A stretch of 64,000 bases of DNA from positions 1-64,000 of the forward strand of contig CAIMMM010000144.1 of NCBI GenBank assembly GCA_903842575.1. Reading direction: 5' to 3'. This stretch comes from an uncultured Bacteroidota bacterium. Lineage in GTDB: Bacteria; Bacteroidota; Bacteroidia; Flavobacteriales; Flavobacteriaceae. Every line of letters begins with the position of its first letter. Position 1 is the first letter of the stretch. A program made the position numbers and the translations under genes. The notes beneath the pieces are model-generated. The model was given only the letters and a program-made list of their open reading frames with translations. It ran no database searches and was not told the origin of the DNA. This document shows positions 28,097 through 37,222 of this stretch, piece by piece.

Positions 28097-29230
28097 TTAC
28101 TCCAAATTTAACAAAAACAAATCACTGGCAATTCCATCACTCAAAAACTTTCCTTTTTTAGTTGGTTTTAGTATTCCTTTTTCAATGTAAAGCAAATCAT
28201 CAAGCAGCAACTTTTGAGATTGGTTCATTAAATAGTTCAAATAGGTTTCTCCAAATTCTTTTTCTATTCTAACTAATGAAACGCCCCAAATCGTTCGTAA
28301 ACCGGTCATGATGTACTCGTTATACCGATCGGTTATTGTTAAAACTTCTGTTTCTGATGGTAACTTATTTTCTGCTATTGCCTTTAAATAAATCGTGTTA
28401 TTTGACACATTCCAACTTCGAGAAATACCATTGTAACTGTGGGCCGAAGGTCCAATTCCGATGTATTTTTTACCCAACCAATAACTGGAATTGTTTTTGG
28501 AAAAATAAGTTGATTTTCCAAAATTGGATAATTCGTAATGTATAAAGCCGTTTGCTTCTAATTTATCCACTAACAACTGAAAGTGTTGCTGAGCAACGTC
28601 ATCATCAGGTTGTGGAATAATTCCTTTTTGAATAAAGGTGTGCAAAGCTGTTTTTGGTTCCACCGTTAAAGCATAACTTGATATATGAGGAATTTGAAAA
28701 GATAAAGCGGTTTCAATGTTTTGCAACCATTTTTCGTTACCCATTCCTGGAATTCCATATATCAAATCGATGGAAATATTGTCGAAATAATGAGTGGCAA
28801 ATTCCAAACACTCTCTGGCTTCTGTCGCGTTATGAGCCCGATTCATCATCTTCAAATCGTCTTCAAAGAAAGATTGGATTCCAATGCTTAATCGGTTGAT
28901 TTGGTTGTTGGATAATTCGATAATTCGTTGTTGGGTTAAATCATCCGGATTAGCTTCTACTGTGATTTCTGGATTATCGACAACATTGTAATTAGAAAAA
29001 ACAGTGTCAATTAGCAACTTCAAATCTGAAATATCTAAAATACTTGGCGTGCCTCCTCCAAAATAAATTGTCTCCACAACCTCATCTTGAAACTCACTTT
29101 TACGCATTTGAATTTCTTTAGCCAAAGCTAAAATCATCGCATCTTTCTTTTTCAAAGAAGTCGAAAAATGAAAGTCGCAGTAATGACAAGCTTGTTTGCA
29201 GAAAGGAATATGGATGTAGATGCCTGACAT
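28097..29230 (-). CDS. hemW: radical SAM heme chaperone HemW
   Basis: Radical SAM protein of the HemN/HemW group, 377 residues. The 4Fe-4S motif is Cys11-xxx-Cys15-xx-Cys18 in IPFCKQACHYCDF. FGGGTPS, EANPDDLT, GIQSFF and NNSSYWLGKKYIGIGPSAH are present; the last is the HemW-type block in place of the coproporphyrinogen oxidase tail. HemW transfers heme to target proteins and does not oxidise coproporphyrinogen. It is 10 bases upstream of the cyclase gene and 61 bases downstream of ruvC. Confidence 0.88.
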   Translation of the reverse strand: MSGIYIHIPFCKQACHYCDFHFSTSLKKKDAMILALAKEIQMRKSEFQDEVVETIYFGGGTPSILDISDLKLLIDTVFSNYNVVDNPEITVEANPDDLTQQRIIELSNNQINRLSIGIQSFFEDDLKMMNRAHNATEARECLEFATHYFDNISIDLIYGIPGMGNEKWLQNIETALSFQIPHISSYALTVEPKTALHTFIQKGIIPQPDDDVAQQHFQLLVDKLEANGFIHYELSNFGKSTYFSKNNSSYWLGKKYIGIGPSAHSYNGISRSWNVSNNTIYLKAIAENKLPSETEVLTITDRYNEYIMTGLRTIWGVSLVRIEKEFGETYLNYLMNQSQKLLLDDLLYIEKGILKPTKKGKFLSDGIASDLFLLNLE

Positions 29231-29267
29231 AATTTAGTTTAAAGTCACAGCCGTAGATCGCAGTGCT

Positions 29268-29293
29268 GAGACTGAGAACTGAGACTGAAAACT
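29268..29293. repeat. 13-base tandem repeat at the end of ruvC
   Basis: GAGACTGAGAACT and GAGACTGAAAACT stand head to tail (12 of 13 identical) and run into the ruvC stop codon. They occupy part of the ruvC-hemW gap. Confidence 0.75.
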
Positions 29294-29846
29294 ATTTTTT
29301 TACTCGTTCTTCATTTTGTTTCACAAAAGCATCCCAACCCGTGTAGCTTTTCTCTCCTGTTACTTTTCCGGAGTTAAAAAAGTGACAAACTGCTGCTGCC
29401 AAGCCATCGGTGGAATCTAGGTTTTTTGGCAACTCCTTCAATCCCAAAAGTTGTTGAAGCATTTTGGCCACTTGTTCTTTACTGGCGTTTCCATTTCCAG
29501 TTATGGCCATTTTTATTTTCTTGGGTTCGTATTCGGTAATGGGAATATCTCTGGAAAGTCCTGCCGCCATTGCCACACCTTGGGCTCTTCCCAATTTCAA
29601 CATCGATTGAACATTTTTCCCGAAAAAAGGAGCTTCAATAGCAATTTCATCGGGGTTGTGGGTATCTATGAGTTCAATGGTTCGTTCAAAAATGATTTTT
29701 AATTTTTGATAATGATTGTCATATTTGGACAATTGCAGCTCGTTTAATTGAATAAACTCCATTTTCTTATTGACCACTTTAATCAAACCAAAACCCATTA
29801 TGGTGGTTCCTGGATCAATTCCTAATATGATGCGTTCGTTTGCCAA
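29292..29846 (-). CDS. ruvC: crossover junction endodeoxyribonuclease RuvC
   Basis: Holliday-junction resolvase that cuts four-way DNA junctions with RuvAB. The acidic residues are visible: the first Asp in GIDPGTT, Glu in IEAPFFG, and the C-terminal Asp pair in [12 protein letters not shown] place the start at TTG 29846, giving [14 protein letters not shown], because it matches the usual short N-terminus and follows an A-rich stretch; a longer form from TTG 29870 would add 8 residues and overlap the divergent gene. No ATG start exists. It is divergent from the flippase-like gene. Confidence 0.85.
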   Translation of the reverse strand: MANERIILGIDPGTTIMGFGLIKVVNKKMEFIQLNELQLSKYDNHYQKLKIIFERTIELIDTHNPDEIAIEAPFFGKNVQSMLKLGRAQGVAMAAGLSRDIPITEYEPKKIKMAITGNGNASKEQVAKMLQQLLGLKELPKNLDSTDGLAAAVCHFFNSGKVTGEKSYTGWDAFVKQNEERVKK

Positions 29847-29869
29847 TTTTAATTTGTTATTTTGCAACA

Positions 29870-30793
29870 ATGATTACAATTCCTCACAAAGCTAAACAAT
29901 TCGGTGTTTTTATAATCAAACTTTTGATTGTTATTGCTGCATTTTATTTTATCTATGATCAATTGGCTACTAATGACAAATTGGATTGGGCAAAATTTTC
30001 GGCATTAGTCAAAGAGAAGCAATCGGTTTTGGGTATTTTATTTTTGCTTTCTTTTAGTTTTGTTAACCGTTTTTTAGAAATTTTAAAATGGCAAAATTTA
30101 GTTTCCTTCATCAAGCCCATTGCTATTGGGGAGGCTACAAAACAAGTTCTTGGCGCTTTGACGGCAGGCATTTTTACGCCAAATGGACTGGGTGAATATG
30201 CAGGAAAAGCTTTGTTTTATGAGAAAACAAAAACAAAAAAAATTCTTTTTTTAAACCTCATCTGCAACGGCATTCAACTGATTTTAACTATTGCCTTTGG
30301 CACAATTGGGTTATGGTTTTTAGGTTATAGGTTTTGGGCTTTACTTATATTGCTTTTGGCTTTTGGCTTTTGGCTTTTGGCTTTTGGCTCCAAAAAAATT
30401 AAAATTAAAGGGTATTCCATCGAAAAATTGATTCAAAAAATCAACGAGATACCTAAGTTAATTCATAAAAAGAATATCCTTTTGGGGGTTTGTCGCTATT
30501 TGGTTTTTTCTCATCAGTACTATTTTTTATTTCTCGCTTTTGATGTAGATTTACCCTATATAATTATAATGGCCAATATCACTGCCGTTTACTTTTTAGC
30601 ATCCTCATTACCGAGTTTTCAGTTTTTGGACTTTGCAGTAAAGGGGAGTGTTGCAATGTTTTTCTTTGGAAAACTTGGCGTTAACGAATGGATTATCGTC
30701 TTTATAAGTACACTTATGTGGTTATTAAATGTTGTTATCCCAGTTATTATCGGAAGTTATTTTGTCTTAAAATTTAAACCAAAATGGAACTAA
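29870..30793 (+). CDS. lysylphosphatidylglycerol synthase/flippase-type TM protein
   Basis: Polytopic membrane protein of 308 residues with about seven or eight hydrophobic segments, of the UPF0104 / aminoacyl-phosphatidylglycerol flippase (MprF N-terminal) type. Family text includes [36 protein letters not shown] and the [16 protein letters not shown] region. No synthase domain follows. The start ATG 29870 was preferred to an upstream TTG at 29840. It overlaps the following GT2 gene by 10 bases. A 7-base repeat array inside the gene (30352-30386) encodes a [12 protein letters not shown] segment. A role in lipid translocation is inferred. Confidence 0.78.
   Translation: MITIPHKAKQFGVFIIKLLIVIAAFYFIYDQLATNDKLDWAKFSALVKEKQSVLGILFLLSFSFVNRFLEILKWQNLVSFIKPIAIGEATKQVLGALTAGIFTPNGLGEYAGKALFYEKTKTKKILFLNLICNGIQLILTIAFGTIGLWFLGYRFWALLILLLAFGFWLLAFGSKKIKIKGYSIEKLIQKINEIPKLIHKKNILLGVCRYLVFSHQYYFLFLAFDVDLPYIIIMANITAVYFLASSLPSFQFLDFAVKGSVAMFFFGKLGVNEWIIVFISTLMWLLNVVIPVIIGSYFVLKFKPKWN
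30352..30386 (+). repeat. heptanucleotide array GCTTTTG x5 within coding sequence
   Basis: Five perfect, head-to-tail 7-base units inside the flippase-like gene. Because 7 is not a multiple of 3, gain or loss of one unit would shift the reading frame. Confidence 0.9.
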
Positions 30794-31926
30794 TTACAAT
30801 AATTTTTTATTTGATTTTAGTAGTTTATTGTTTTTTTATCCTCCAATTAATTTATGGATTTGATAAAATTAAATCTTTTGTAAGCACAAATCAAAAACCA
30901 AAAACCGCCTTTTCCATCGTGGTTCCTTTTAGGAATGAAGCCAAGAATTTGCCGAAGCTTTTACAGTCTTTTTCAAAATTAAATTATCCCCATGAGTTCA
31001 TTGAAATTATCATGGTGGATGATTTCTCAACAGATACTTCGGAACGAATTTGTATTCAATGGCGTATGAATCATGATCATCTTGACACAACGCTTTTGGA
31101 AAATCTTAGACTCTCCAATTCTCCGAAAAAAGATGCTATTGGAAGAGCCATGCCCATTGCAAAACACGACTGGATAATCACTACCGATGCCGATTGCATA
31201 GTAAATGAAAATTGGCTGATGACCTTAGATAATTTTATTCAACAAAATAAAAGTATTGAAATGGTTGTGGGTTCTGTTGTGTATAAAACAAAGAACAACT
31301 GGTTTCACCAATTCCAACAAATGGATTTGTTGAGTTTACAAGGAGCTACCATTGGCAGCTTTGGGATTGGAAAACCCTTTATGTGCAATGGCGCTAATTT
31401 TTCTTATACCAAAAAGCTGTTTCGTGAGCTTAATGGTTTTGGAGGTAACTTTGAAATGGCTAGTGGCGATGATGTTTTTCTATTACAAAAAGCAATAGCC
31501 AAAGTTCCCGAAAAAGTACATTATTTAAAAAATGCCAACGTTATCGTCAAAACAAAACCCGAAAACGATTTGCACGCGCTTTTTATGCAACGCGTACGTT
31601 GGGCGAGTAAAACTTCAAGTTATAAAGGCGTTTATCCTAAAATGTTGGCCTTTGTGGTTTTATTGATGAATTTGAGTTTGGTTATTGTTTGCCTATCTAC
31701 TCCATTCCATGAAACACCTATTGGGTTTCGGAATTTGGTCTTTGCCTTTTTGATTAAATACTGTGTTGATTATATTTTGCTTTTCAAAACCAACAGCTAT
31801 TTACGCAATGGTGCTTTTTTATTGCCTTTGGCTAGTAGTTTAATTTACCCCTTCTTTTGTAGTTGGGTGGGGATTTATTCTTTGTTTGGCCATTTTACTT
31901 GGAAACAGAGAAGTTTTAAAAAATAA
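30784..31926 (+). CDS. GT2-family glycosyltransferase, membrane bound
   Basis: Inverting glycosyltransferase with a GT-A fold: FSIVVPFRNEAKNL at about residue 40, VDDFSTD, the DxD-type TTDADC at about 135, and QRVRW (QxxRW motif, about 275). One N-terminal and about three C-terminal hydrophobic segments anchor it in the membrane. The 10-base overlap with the flippase-like gene indicates an operon, which suggests joint work on a lipid-linked or envelope glycan. The donor and acceptor sugars cannot be told. Confidence 0.87.
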   Translation: MELITIIFYLILVVYCFFILQLIYGFDKIKSFVSTNQKPKTAFSIVVPFRNEAKNLPKLLQSFSKLNYPHEFIEIIMVDDFSTDTSERICIQWRMNHDHLDTTLLENLRLSNSPKKDAIGRAMPIAKHDWIITTDADCIVNENWLMTLDNFIQQNKSIEMVVGSVVYKTKNNWFHQFQQMDLLSLQGATIGSFGIGKPFMCNGANFSYTKKLFRELNGFGGNFEMASGDDVFLLQKAIAKVPEKVHYLKNANVIVKTKPENDLHALFMQRVRWASKTSSYKGVYPKMLAFVVLLMNLSLVIVCLSTPFHETPIGFRNLVFAFLIKYCVDYILLFKTNSYLRNGAFLLPLASSLIYPFFCSWVGIYSLFGHFTWKQRSFKK

Positions 31927-31929
31927 AAA

Positions 31930-32406
31930 TTATTCTCTTTTTAATATTACGGGTAAAACAAATTGTGTTTTCACCGGAATTCCTCTTTTAATGGCCGGAT
32001 TAATTTTTGGAAAATCAACCAATCTAGCTTTAAGAATACTATCAATTTTTATGGTATCATAGGCAACCGTATCCTTTGGAAATTGGGGTTCAAATTGCAA
32101 ACTAGCATTTGGAAAAATTGTGACTTTTACTTCAATGGTGTCTATTAGCGGATATAGCGTAGTAAGACTATCTATCCCTATCTTTTGTTGAATGGTGTTG
32201 GTTAGAAACTCAAAAAAACATTGTTCTCGTTGGGATTTATCCGTCAGTTTTTCACATTCCAATACCGATGGATATTCGTCTACTTTATCCCAATTGATTG
32301 CCTTCATTTGTTTTTCCAGCAAGTCCTTTTCAGAGGGCACTTTCTTCTCAAAGTATTGACAAGAAATGCAAAGAAAAAGGGAGAATAAAGCGATGGCTTT
32401 TTTCAT
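31930..32406 (-). CDS. lipoprotein with TonB C-terminal-like domain
   Basis: 158 residues with a lipobox (FLCISC, Cys16). After a Lys/Asp/Glu-rich linker (about 20-85), the second half resembles the TonB/energy-transducer C-terminal fold: ARLVDFPKINPAIKRGIPVKTQFVLPVIL. It has no N-terminal transmembrane helix or Pro-rich spacer, so it is not a standard energy transducer. It lies 4 bases from the end of the convergent GT2 gene. Function unknown. Confidence 0.65.
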   Translation of the reverse strand: MKKAIALFSLFLCISCQYFEKKVPSEKDLLEKQMKAINWDKVDEYPSVLECEKLTDKSQREQCFFEFLTNTIQQKIGIDSLTTLYPLIDTIEVKVTIFPNASLQFEPQFPKDTVAYDTIKIDSILKARLVDFPKINPAIKRGIPVKTQFVLPVILKRE

Positions 32407-32470
32407 GAATGGTTACAACGTTTATTTTTTCAAAAATAGGAAATTATATTCAGTGAAAATCAGGTTTGTC

Positions 32471-32508
32471 CCAAAAAAGAAAGACCTCCAAAATTTGGAG
32501 GTCTTTTA
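32471..32508 (-). terminator. terminator of the T9SS gene 32525
   Basis: Strong stem AAAGACCTCC/GGAGGTCTTT with a 7-base loop; on the minus strand it is followed by CTTTTTT. Confidence 0.85.
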
Positions 32509-32524
32509 TATTAATTCATTGGAT

Positions 32525-35500
32525 TTAATCTACAATTAGTTTTTTAATAACTTTCAAGTTATTGTCTGTTGTTACTTCCAATAAATACAGCCCTTTTGAA
32601 ACAGTTGACAAATCAATAGTTTCAGTAACAATAGCACTCGTTGGTTTTTTACTAAAAATCAATTTCCCTAAAACATCATAAACGGCAATATTTGAAATCG
32701 AGTTGGCATTGTTTTTTAATGAAACGGTTACCGCATCACTAACCGGATTTGGATAGAAAATAAAATCGCCATTTTCAAATTCACTTACTGACAATTGGGC
32801 TACAAATTCGGTATTGAAAGTGTTAGTTACAATTGCTGGATTAAAATCAAAATAGATGGAAGAGGTGTTAGGAATAATGTCCCCAACAGCATAACCTGGT
32901 TTTGGTTTTACACTAAACGTTACATATCCTTTACCGGTATTTGTATTTGCAATGGAAACTGGCAATTGTATATTATCAAATTTCCAATTCAAATTATTAG
33001 CGATTCTATCCATAACATAAGGATGACTTGTGCTAATCATTCGGATAGAAGTTTCGTCTAATTTAGCATCTAAAACATCATTTACTCTAACATTGATAGC
33101 GCTTGCCGTTCCCGAGTTTTCAAATCGGATGGTATAATAAAGGTAATCACTAGCCGTAAAACTTGAAAATAGAATACGCTCTCCATGGGATTCCATTTTA
33201 TCATTTGGATCATACGAACCCATAATGATTTGACAGGATGTGGCGTTATTATTAGCAGGAACAATATCACCCGCTAATGGTGCAATAGAAGCCGTGTTGG
33301 TCAAATAGTTGCCAATGGTGACTGTAGGAATACTTGGAACTTGCATCGTTACAGTCATTGTTCGTATTTCAAATGGCAATAAATTTGTGAAATCATATGT
33401 AAATCCAGTTGCAGTAGCAGTCGTTCCCAATTGTGTGTTTGCTGTGATAGTTACCAAAGCATCTTTATTGAAAGTTACGGTTCCAGAAGCTACTGTTTGA
33501 TTGCCAAAATTGGTGTAAACAATTTTATTATTATAGGTAAAGCCTGGTCGAGGTGCATTTACAGGTACAATAGCAACAGCCAAATCATTATAGCTTTGAG
33601 TAACTGTGATTGGGAAATTATAGGTTTGCATTCCTACGCCCACAACCACATGCAAATTGCTATAGGAAGCGGTTGTTATCCCATAAGAGGCTGCATAATT
33701 TGGATCAATGGTGTAACTAACATTATACGAATTAGAAGCATTAGTATCATAAATATTATAAACCCCAGATGGAGCAATAATATTATGAACGTTGCCATTA
33801 CTATTTACTTCGTAGCTAAATTGTCCCAACGGGAAATTTTGTTCTCCGCTATCCTGACTTCCATTATTGTTAACGTCTAAGAAAGCATTTAGCCTCAAAC
33901 CAGAGCAATCAATAGTTCCTCCTCCAAGATTGGTTTGAATTATTTTTATTAAACCGGAGGAATTACTAAAATTGGTAACCATGATTAAATAATATTGACC
34001 TGTAACTGCGTTGGGAATTGATGCATTTTCTACTGGGGCAGCAGAATAGCTACAAGACACCACATTATTTAAAAGCTGTCCACCAGTACATGGCGTTACA
34101 GGATTCGTAAATGGCCCATAAACAATATAATCTACATCAAGATTATTATAATTTGGCGCATTATTTCCTTGACTAATTTGCAAGTTTATTGTTCCCGAAA
34201 CACTAACAGGTAAATAGAACCATGTTGGATTTGGCGTTGTTCCCAAACAATTTGCCGCCCCAGAACTTTGAATATTGACTGTGTTCGCAAAGGGTACTCC
34301 TAAAGAATTACAAAGAGAATTTGCCTGCCCGCAAGTATATGCAACATTACAATTGGCATAAGCAACAGCTTGGAAAGTATAAATAATATCACATGAATTA
34401 GGCACAATTTCTCTAACAAAAATAGCAGTGACTTGTGATTGTATTCCCACTGTAAATACAGTAGGATTAGCAATTGGCACTACTTGATTTTGAGCATTTG
34501 CTAAACTTGTGTAATATTCAAATGAATTTGTAGAATTGATTTGCGCTTGAATTGCAGTCAGATTAAAAATGACAACAGTGTCATTATTATCATCGCATTG
34601 CGTCATATTGCTTAATGTTGTAACCATATTCAAAACCGTTTCCACAATAATGGCAAAGGGTAAAACTTGGTATTCTTGTGTGTTATTATTTTCTAGTCTA
34701 GCATAAATAACTTGTGAGCCACTGTTTATACAATATGGAGAAATCAATGCGTTTAAATCATTATCAGCATCAACTTGAGATAAATGATAGGTAATAGTGT
34801 AATCCGCTTGATTTAAATTACCATAAATAGGTATATCATTGTCTTGTAAATTAAAACAGGCTTGTCCGTTACTTAAACAAGTACTTAAATTACTTGGCTG
34901 ACCCCCTTGAATTGTACAAGCCACTGTTGAAAAAGTAGTTTGAACCCAAGTACTCAAATTAACTGAATTACAAAAAGTTCTAATATAAACATCATAAGAG
35001 GTGCCGCAATTTAAATCATTAATAGTATATGGACTTGACTGCGCATAATAAGCTGTACTTGCATTTGTTGGCGCTGGACTCCCAGCAGGAGCAATATAAA
35101 TTGAAGATTGAGTTATTGCATCTGAATTATTCCAACTTAAAACTACAGAATTTTGCGCAGCATTGTATGCAAAATTTGTTGGTGGTAAGCAACTACTTCC
35201 ACAAGAAGCAACATATAATGAAACTAAGGCAATACTTGAACACCCTGTTTGATAATTTTCAACCGTATAATATAAATTTTGACCGTTTGAAGCAACGTAA
35301 CTCGGATTAATTATTGAGTTGCTTTGATTCTGAGCATCGGACAAACTTTGATAATAAGTAACTGACATAGTATTTGGAGTTCCTTGTGCCGTTTGCAATA
35401 TCTGATTTGAAATTAAATTAAGATCCACCAATGTTATACCGTCAGTACTGATATTGTCGTTATCGCAAAAAGTATAACTTATATTTTGAGCATTTGGAGC

Positions 35501-35836
35501 AAGATTTACAGTTAAAGTATAGCTTGTAAATTGAACTTGAGTTGTAACTGTATTTACAACCCTAACGTATATCGTTTGAGGATTCGTAATATTAGTGTAG
35601 TTATTTGGTAACGGATTAACGCCCGTTTGAGCATCTGTTTCAGTTTCATGATGGGTAACAACCAAGTTGGTATTGTTGCCAATAATTTCAAAGGTAATTT
35701 CCTGCATATAGAATAATGCAATACCATCGCTATTATCATCACATACTGTGTTGAATTGTGAAGGCTGGTTTAATACTTGTGAAAAAGTAACGACGCTTGT
35801 GAAAAGCAAGACCAATAGAAGTAATAGTTTTTTCAT
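32525..35836 (-). CDS. large T9SS type A surface protein (third paralogue)
   Basis: Secreted 1103-residue protein. A signal peptide (MKKLLLLLVLLFTSVVTFSQ) is followed by beta-rich repeats with CDDNSDG/CDDNNDTVVIFNL text, an Fn3 domain (about 219-310), a Cys-rich domain (about 495-640, with QANSLCNSLGVPFANTV), an SdrD-like segment (about 645, FLDVNNNGSQDSGEQNF), an SYDPNDK (DUF7619-type) module from about 874, and a T9SS type A sorting domain (YPNPVSDAV, ending KKLIVD). The last 450 residues resemble the proteins at 10367 and 12831. The Asp/Asn-rich CDDNSDG text could bind calcium. Adhesin-like; ligand unknown. Confidence 0.9.
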   Translation of the reverse strand: MKKLLLLLVLLFTSVVTFSQVLNQPSQFNTVCDDNSDGIALFYMQEITFEIIGNNTNLVVTHHETETDAQTGVNPLPNNYTNITNPQTIYVRVVNTVTTQVQFTSYTLTVNLAPNAQNISYTFCDNDNISTDGITLVDLNLISNQILQTAQGTPNTMSVTYYQSLSDAQNQSNSIINPSYVASNGQNLYYTVENYQTGCSSIALVSLYVASCGSSCLPPTNFAYNAAQNSVVLSWNNSDAITQSSIYIAPAGSPAPTNASTAYYAQSSPYTINDLNCGTSYDVYIRTFCNSVNLSTWVQTTFSTVACTIQGGQPSNLSTCLSNGQACFNLQDNDIPIYGNLNQADYTITYHLSQVDADNDLNALISPYCINSGSQVIYARLENNNTQEYQVLPFAIIVETVLNMVTTLSNMTQCDDNNDTVVIFNLTAIQAQINSTNSFEYYTSLANAQNQVVPIANPTVFTVGIQSQVTAIFVREIVPNSCDIIYTFQAVAYANCNVAYTCGQANSLCNSLGVPFANTVNIQSSGAANCLGTTPNPTWFYLPVSVSGTINLQISQGNNAPNYNNLDVDYIVYGPFTNPVTPCTGGQLLNNVVSCSYSAAPVENASIPNAVTGQYYLIMVTNFSNSSGLIKIIQTNLGGGTIDCSGLRLNAFLDVNNNGSQDSGEQNFPLGQFSYEVNSNGNVHNIIAPSGVYNIYDTNASNSYNVSYTIDPNYAASYGITTASYSNLHVVVGVGMQTYNFPITVTQSYNDLAVAIVPVNAPRPGFTYNNKIVYTNFGNQTVASGTVTFNKDALVTITANTQLGTTATATGFTYDFTNLLPFEIRTMTVTMQVPSIPTVTIGNYLTNTASIAPLAGDIVPANNNATSCQIIMGSYDPNDKMESHGERILFSSFTASDYLYYTIRFENSGTASAINVRVNDVLDAKLDETSIRMISTSHPYVMDRIANNLNWKFDNIQLPVSIANTNTGKGYVTFSVKPKPGYAVGDIIPNTSSIYFDFNPAIVTNTFNTEFVAQLSVSEFENGDFIFYPNPVSDAVTVSLKNNANSISNIAVYDVLGKLIFSKKPTSAIVTETIDLSTVSKGLYLLEVTTDNNLKVIKKLIVD

Positions 35837-35924
35837 ATTGTATAGTTTGATAGATTGATTTTTGTTTGTAAAAGCGATGCAATATACAAATTCTCAATAG
35901 ATTAAAAAAAATAACTTGCTTAAA

Positions 35925-35960
35925 AGCAAAAAAGCCATCCACAATAAAGTGGAAAGCTTT
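35925..35960 (-). terminator. distal terminator of the tRNA-Asp trailer
   Basis: On the minus strand an imperfect stem AAAGC-CCAC/GTGG-GGCTTT is followed by TTTTTTGCTTTT. It lies 170 bases after tRNA-Asp and 90 bases before the T9SS start, so it could end a longer tRNA-Asp transcript or an unrecognised small RNA. Confidence 0.55.
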
Positions 35961-35963
35961 TCA

Positions 35964-36007
35964 TTGGTCTAACTACTAAACCGAGTCACGCTTTACAAGG
36001 GCGTGAC
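35964..36007 (-). other. GTCACGC hairpin joined to a tRNA-Asp-like 5' fragment
   Basis: Minus strand: stem GTCACGC/GCGTGAC, then CGGTTTAGTAGTT, which matches 11 of 12 bases of the start of the adjacent tRNA-Asp (GGTTTGGTAGTT). The same GTCACGC arm recurs in the hairpin at 36091. It may be the relic of a duplicated tRNA or part of a structured trailer. No ORF is present. Confidence 0.45.
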
Positions 36008-36090
36008 AAACAACACAACTATTTTAAATGCCTCACTGAACTTATAATTTTCCTATGTGTTCGGCGAATGCATTGCATTTGCTTTTTTGG

Positions 36091-36122
36091 GCAAAAAAGT
36101 CACGCTTTTCAGCGTGACTTTT
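36091..36122 (-). terminator. proximal hairpin terminator of tRNA-Asp
   Basis: 12-bp perfect stem (AAAAGTCACGCT/AGCGTGACTTTT) with a 4-base loop, followed on the minus strand by TT and GCCC. It begins 10 bases after the tRNA 3' end. Confidence 0.7.
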
Positions 36123-36132
36123 CCCAATTTCG

Positions 36133-36206
36133 CGGTCTGGACGGGACTCGAACCCGCGACCCCATGCGTGACAGGCATGTATTCTAACCAACTGAACTAC
36201 CAAACC
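36133..36206 (-). tRNA. tRNA-Asp (anticodon GTC)
   Basis: Minus-strand cloverleaf of 74 bases: acceptor GGTTTGG/CCAGACC (one wobble), D arm with AGTTGGTTAGA, anticodon arm ATGCC-TGTCACG-CAT region with anticodon GTC, T arm CGCGGGTTCGAGTCCCG, discriminator G. No CCA is encoded. It lies in the 35837-36291 gap, the second interval over 300 bases without a protein gene. Confidence 0.93.
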
Positions 36207-36224
36207 TCTGCGTTATTGCGGTTG

Positions 36225-36254
36225 CAAATATACAACCGTTTTCGTTATCTGCAA
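36225..36254 (-). promoter_or_regulatory. promoter of tRNA-Asp
   Basis: Minus-strand TTG (36252-36254), 19-base spacer, TATATTTG (36225-36232), 18 bases before the tRNA. Identical in layout to the tRNA-Leu promoter. Confidence 0.82.
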
Positions 36255-36291
36255 CTTTTTTTTCTAAAAAATAAACGCGTTTTTGAACTTA

Positions 36292-37218
36292 TTATCCAAA
36301 CATTTGTTTCTCAACAAGGTATGTGGTTAAAATCTTTTCAAAACTATCAGCAACAGCAACAGGAACGTACTTAATTTTGTTTTGAGCACAAGTCAAAGCA
36401 AGGGTTTTGAAATATTCATTTACTCTTTTTTCATATTCTGCTTTTACATTGTCGGCAAAAATATTAATTTCTTCTCCTGTTTCAACATCAATAAACTTAC
36501 GAGGTGCGTTGTCGAAATCGAAATTAATTTCTGTTTTTTTATCAATAACATGAAACACAACTACTTTATGTTTGTTATGTTTTAAATGTTGTAATGCATT
36601 AAAAAGTTCCTCTTGTTTACCCAATTGAAACATATCTGTAAACAAAATTATCATAGAACGGCGATGGATTTTCTCGGCAATTTGATGTAAAAAAGTAATC
36701 GTATCAGTGCTTTTAGTTTGCTTAGGATTTTCTAAAAGGTTTTCCAACCTATTTAATATCATCCGATGATGACGATCACTACCTTTTTCGGGCGCATAAT
36801 ATTCATAGGAGTCGGAGTAAACACTTAACCCAACAGCATCGCGTTGTTTCTTCAATAAATTCATTAAAACCGCAGAAGCTAAAACAGAAAAACCAATTTT
36901 ATTATGGAAAAAAGGCTCGTCATTTTTTAACTTTGGATAATGCATGGACGAAGAATTGTCAAGGATTAAATGACAACGAAGATTGGTTTCTTCTTCGTAT
37001 TTTTTGGTATAAAGTCTGTCCGTTTTGGCAAATAATTTCCAATCTATATGTTTGGTGCTTTCGCCAATATTATAGGTTTTATGTTCTGCAAATTCAGCGG
37101 AAAATCCATGAAAAGGAGATTTATGCATGCCTGAAATAAACCCTTCCACCACTTGATTGGCAAGCAATTCAAGGTGTTGAAAACTGGATATTTTTTCTAT
37201 TTGTTCTTCTATCTTCAT
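36292..37218 (-). CDS. DUF58 domain protein
   Basis: 308 residues. The start was moved 17 codons downstream of the longest frame to ATG 37218 (MKIEEQIEKISSFQHLELLA), because homologues begin like this and a -7 element lies inside the longer form. The DUF58 signature is clear: FSAEFAEHKTYNIGESTKHIDWKLFAKTDRLYTKKYEEE at about residues 38-76, followed by a von Willebrand A-like domain with LDNSSSMHYP (MIDAS-like DxSxS) at about 83-92. DUF58 proteins normally partner with MoxR ATPases and batA/batB genes; none is visible next to it. Function unknown. Confidence 0.88.
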   Translation of the reverse strand: MKIEEQIEKISSFQHLELLANQVVEGFISGMHKSPFHGFSAEFAEHKTYNIGESTKHIDWKLFAKTDRLYTKKYEEETNLRCHLILDNSSSMHYPKLKNDEPFFHNKIGFSVLASAVLMNLLKKQRDAVGLSVYSDSYEYYAPEKGSDRHHRMILNRLENLLENPKQTKSTDTITFLHQIAEKIHRRSMIILFTDMFQLGKQEELFNALQHLKHNKHKVVVFHVIDKKTEINFDFDNAPRKFIDVETGEEINIFADNVKAEYEKRVNEYFKTLALTCAQNKIKYVPVAVADSFEKILTTYLVEKQMFG

Positions 37219-37222
37219 AATC

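Noticed and set aside
33431-33880. 149-residue open frame on the plus strand
   Set aside because: It runs antisense inside the large T9SS gene, has no signal, no family text and no promoter; repetitive coding produces long antisense frames.
36057-36374. 105-residue frame across tRNA-Asp
   Set aside because: It reads through the tRNA gene on the opposite strand and has no protein-like features.
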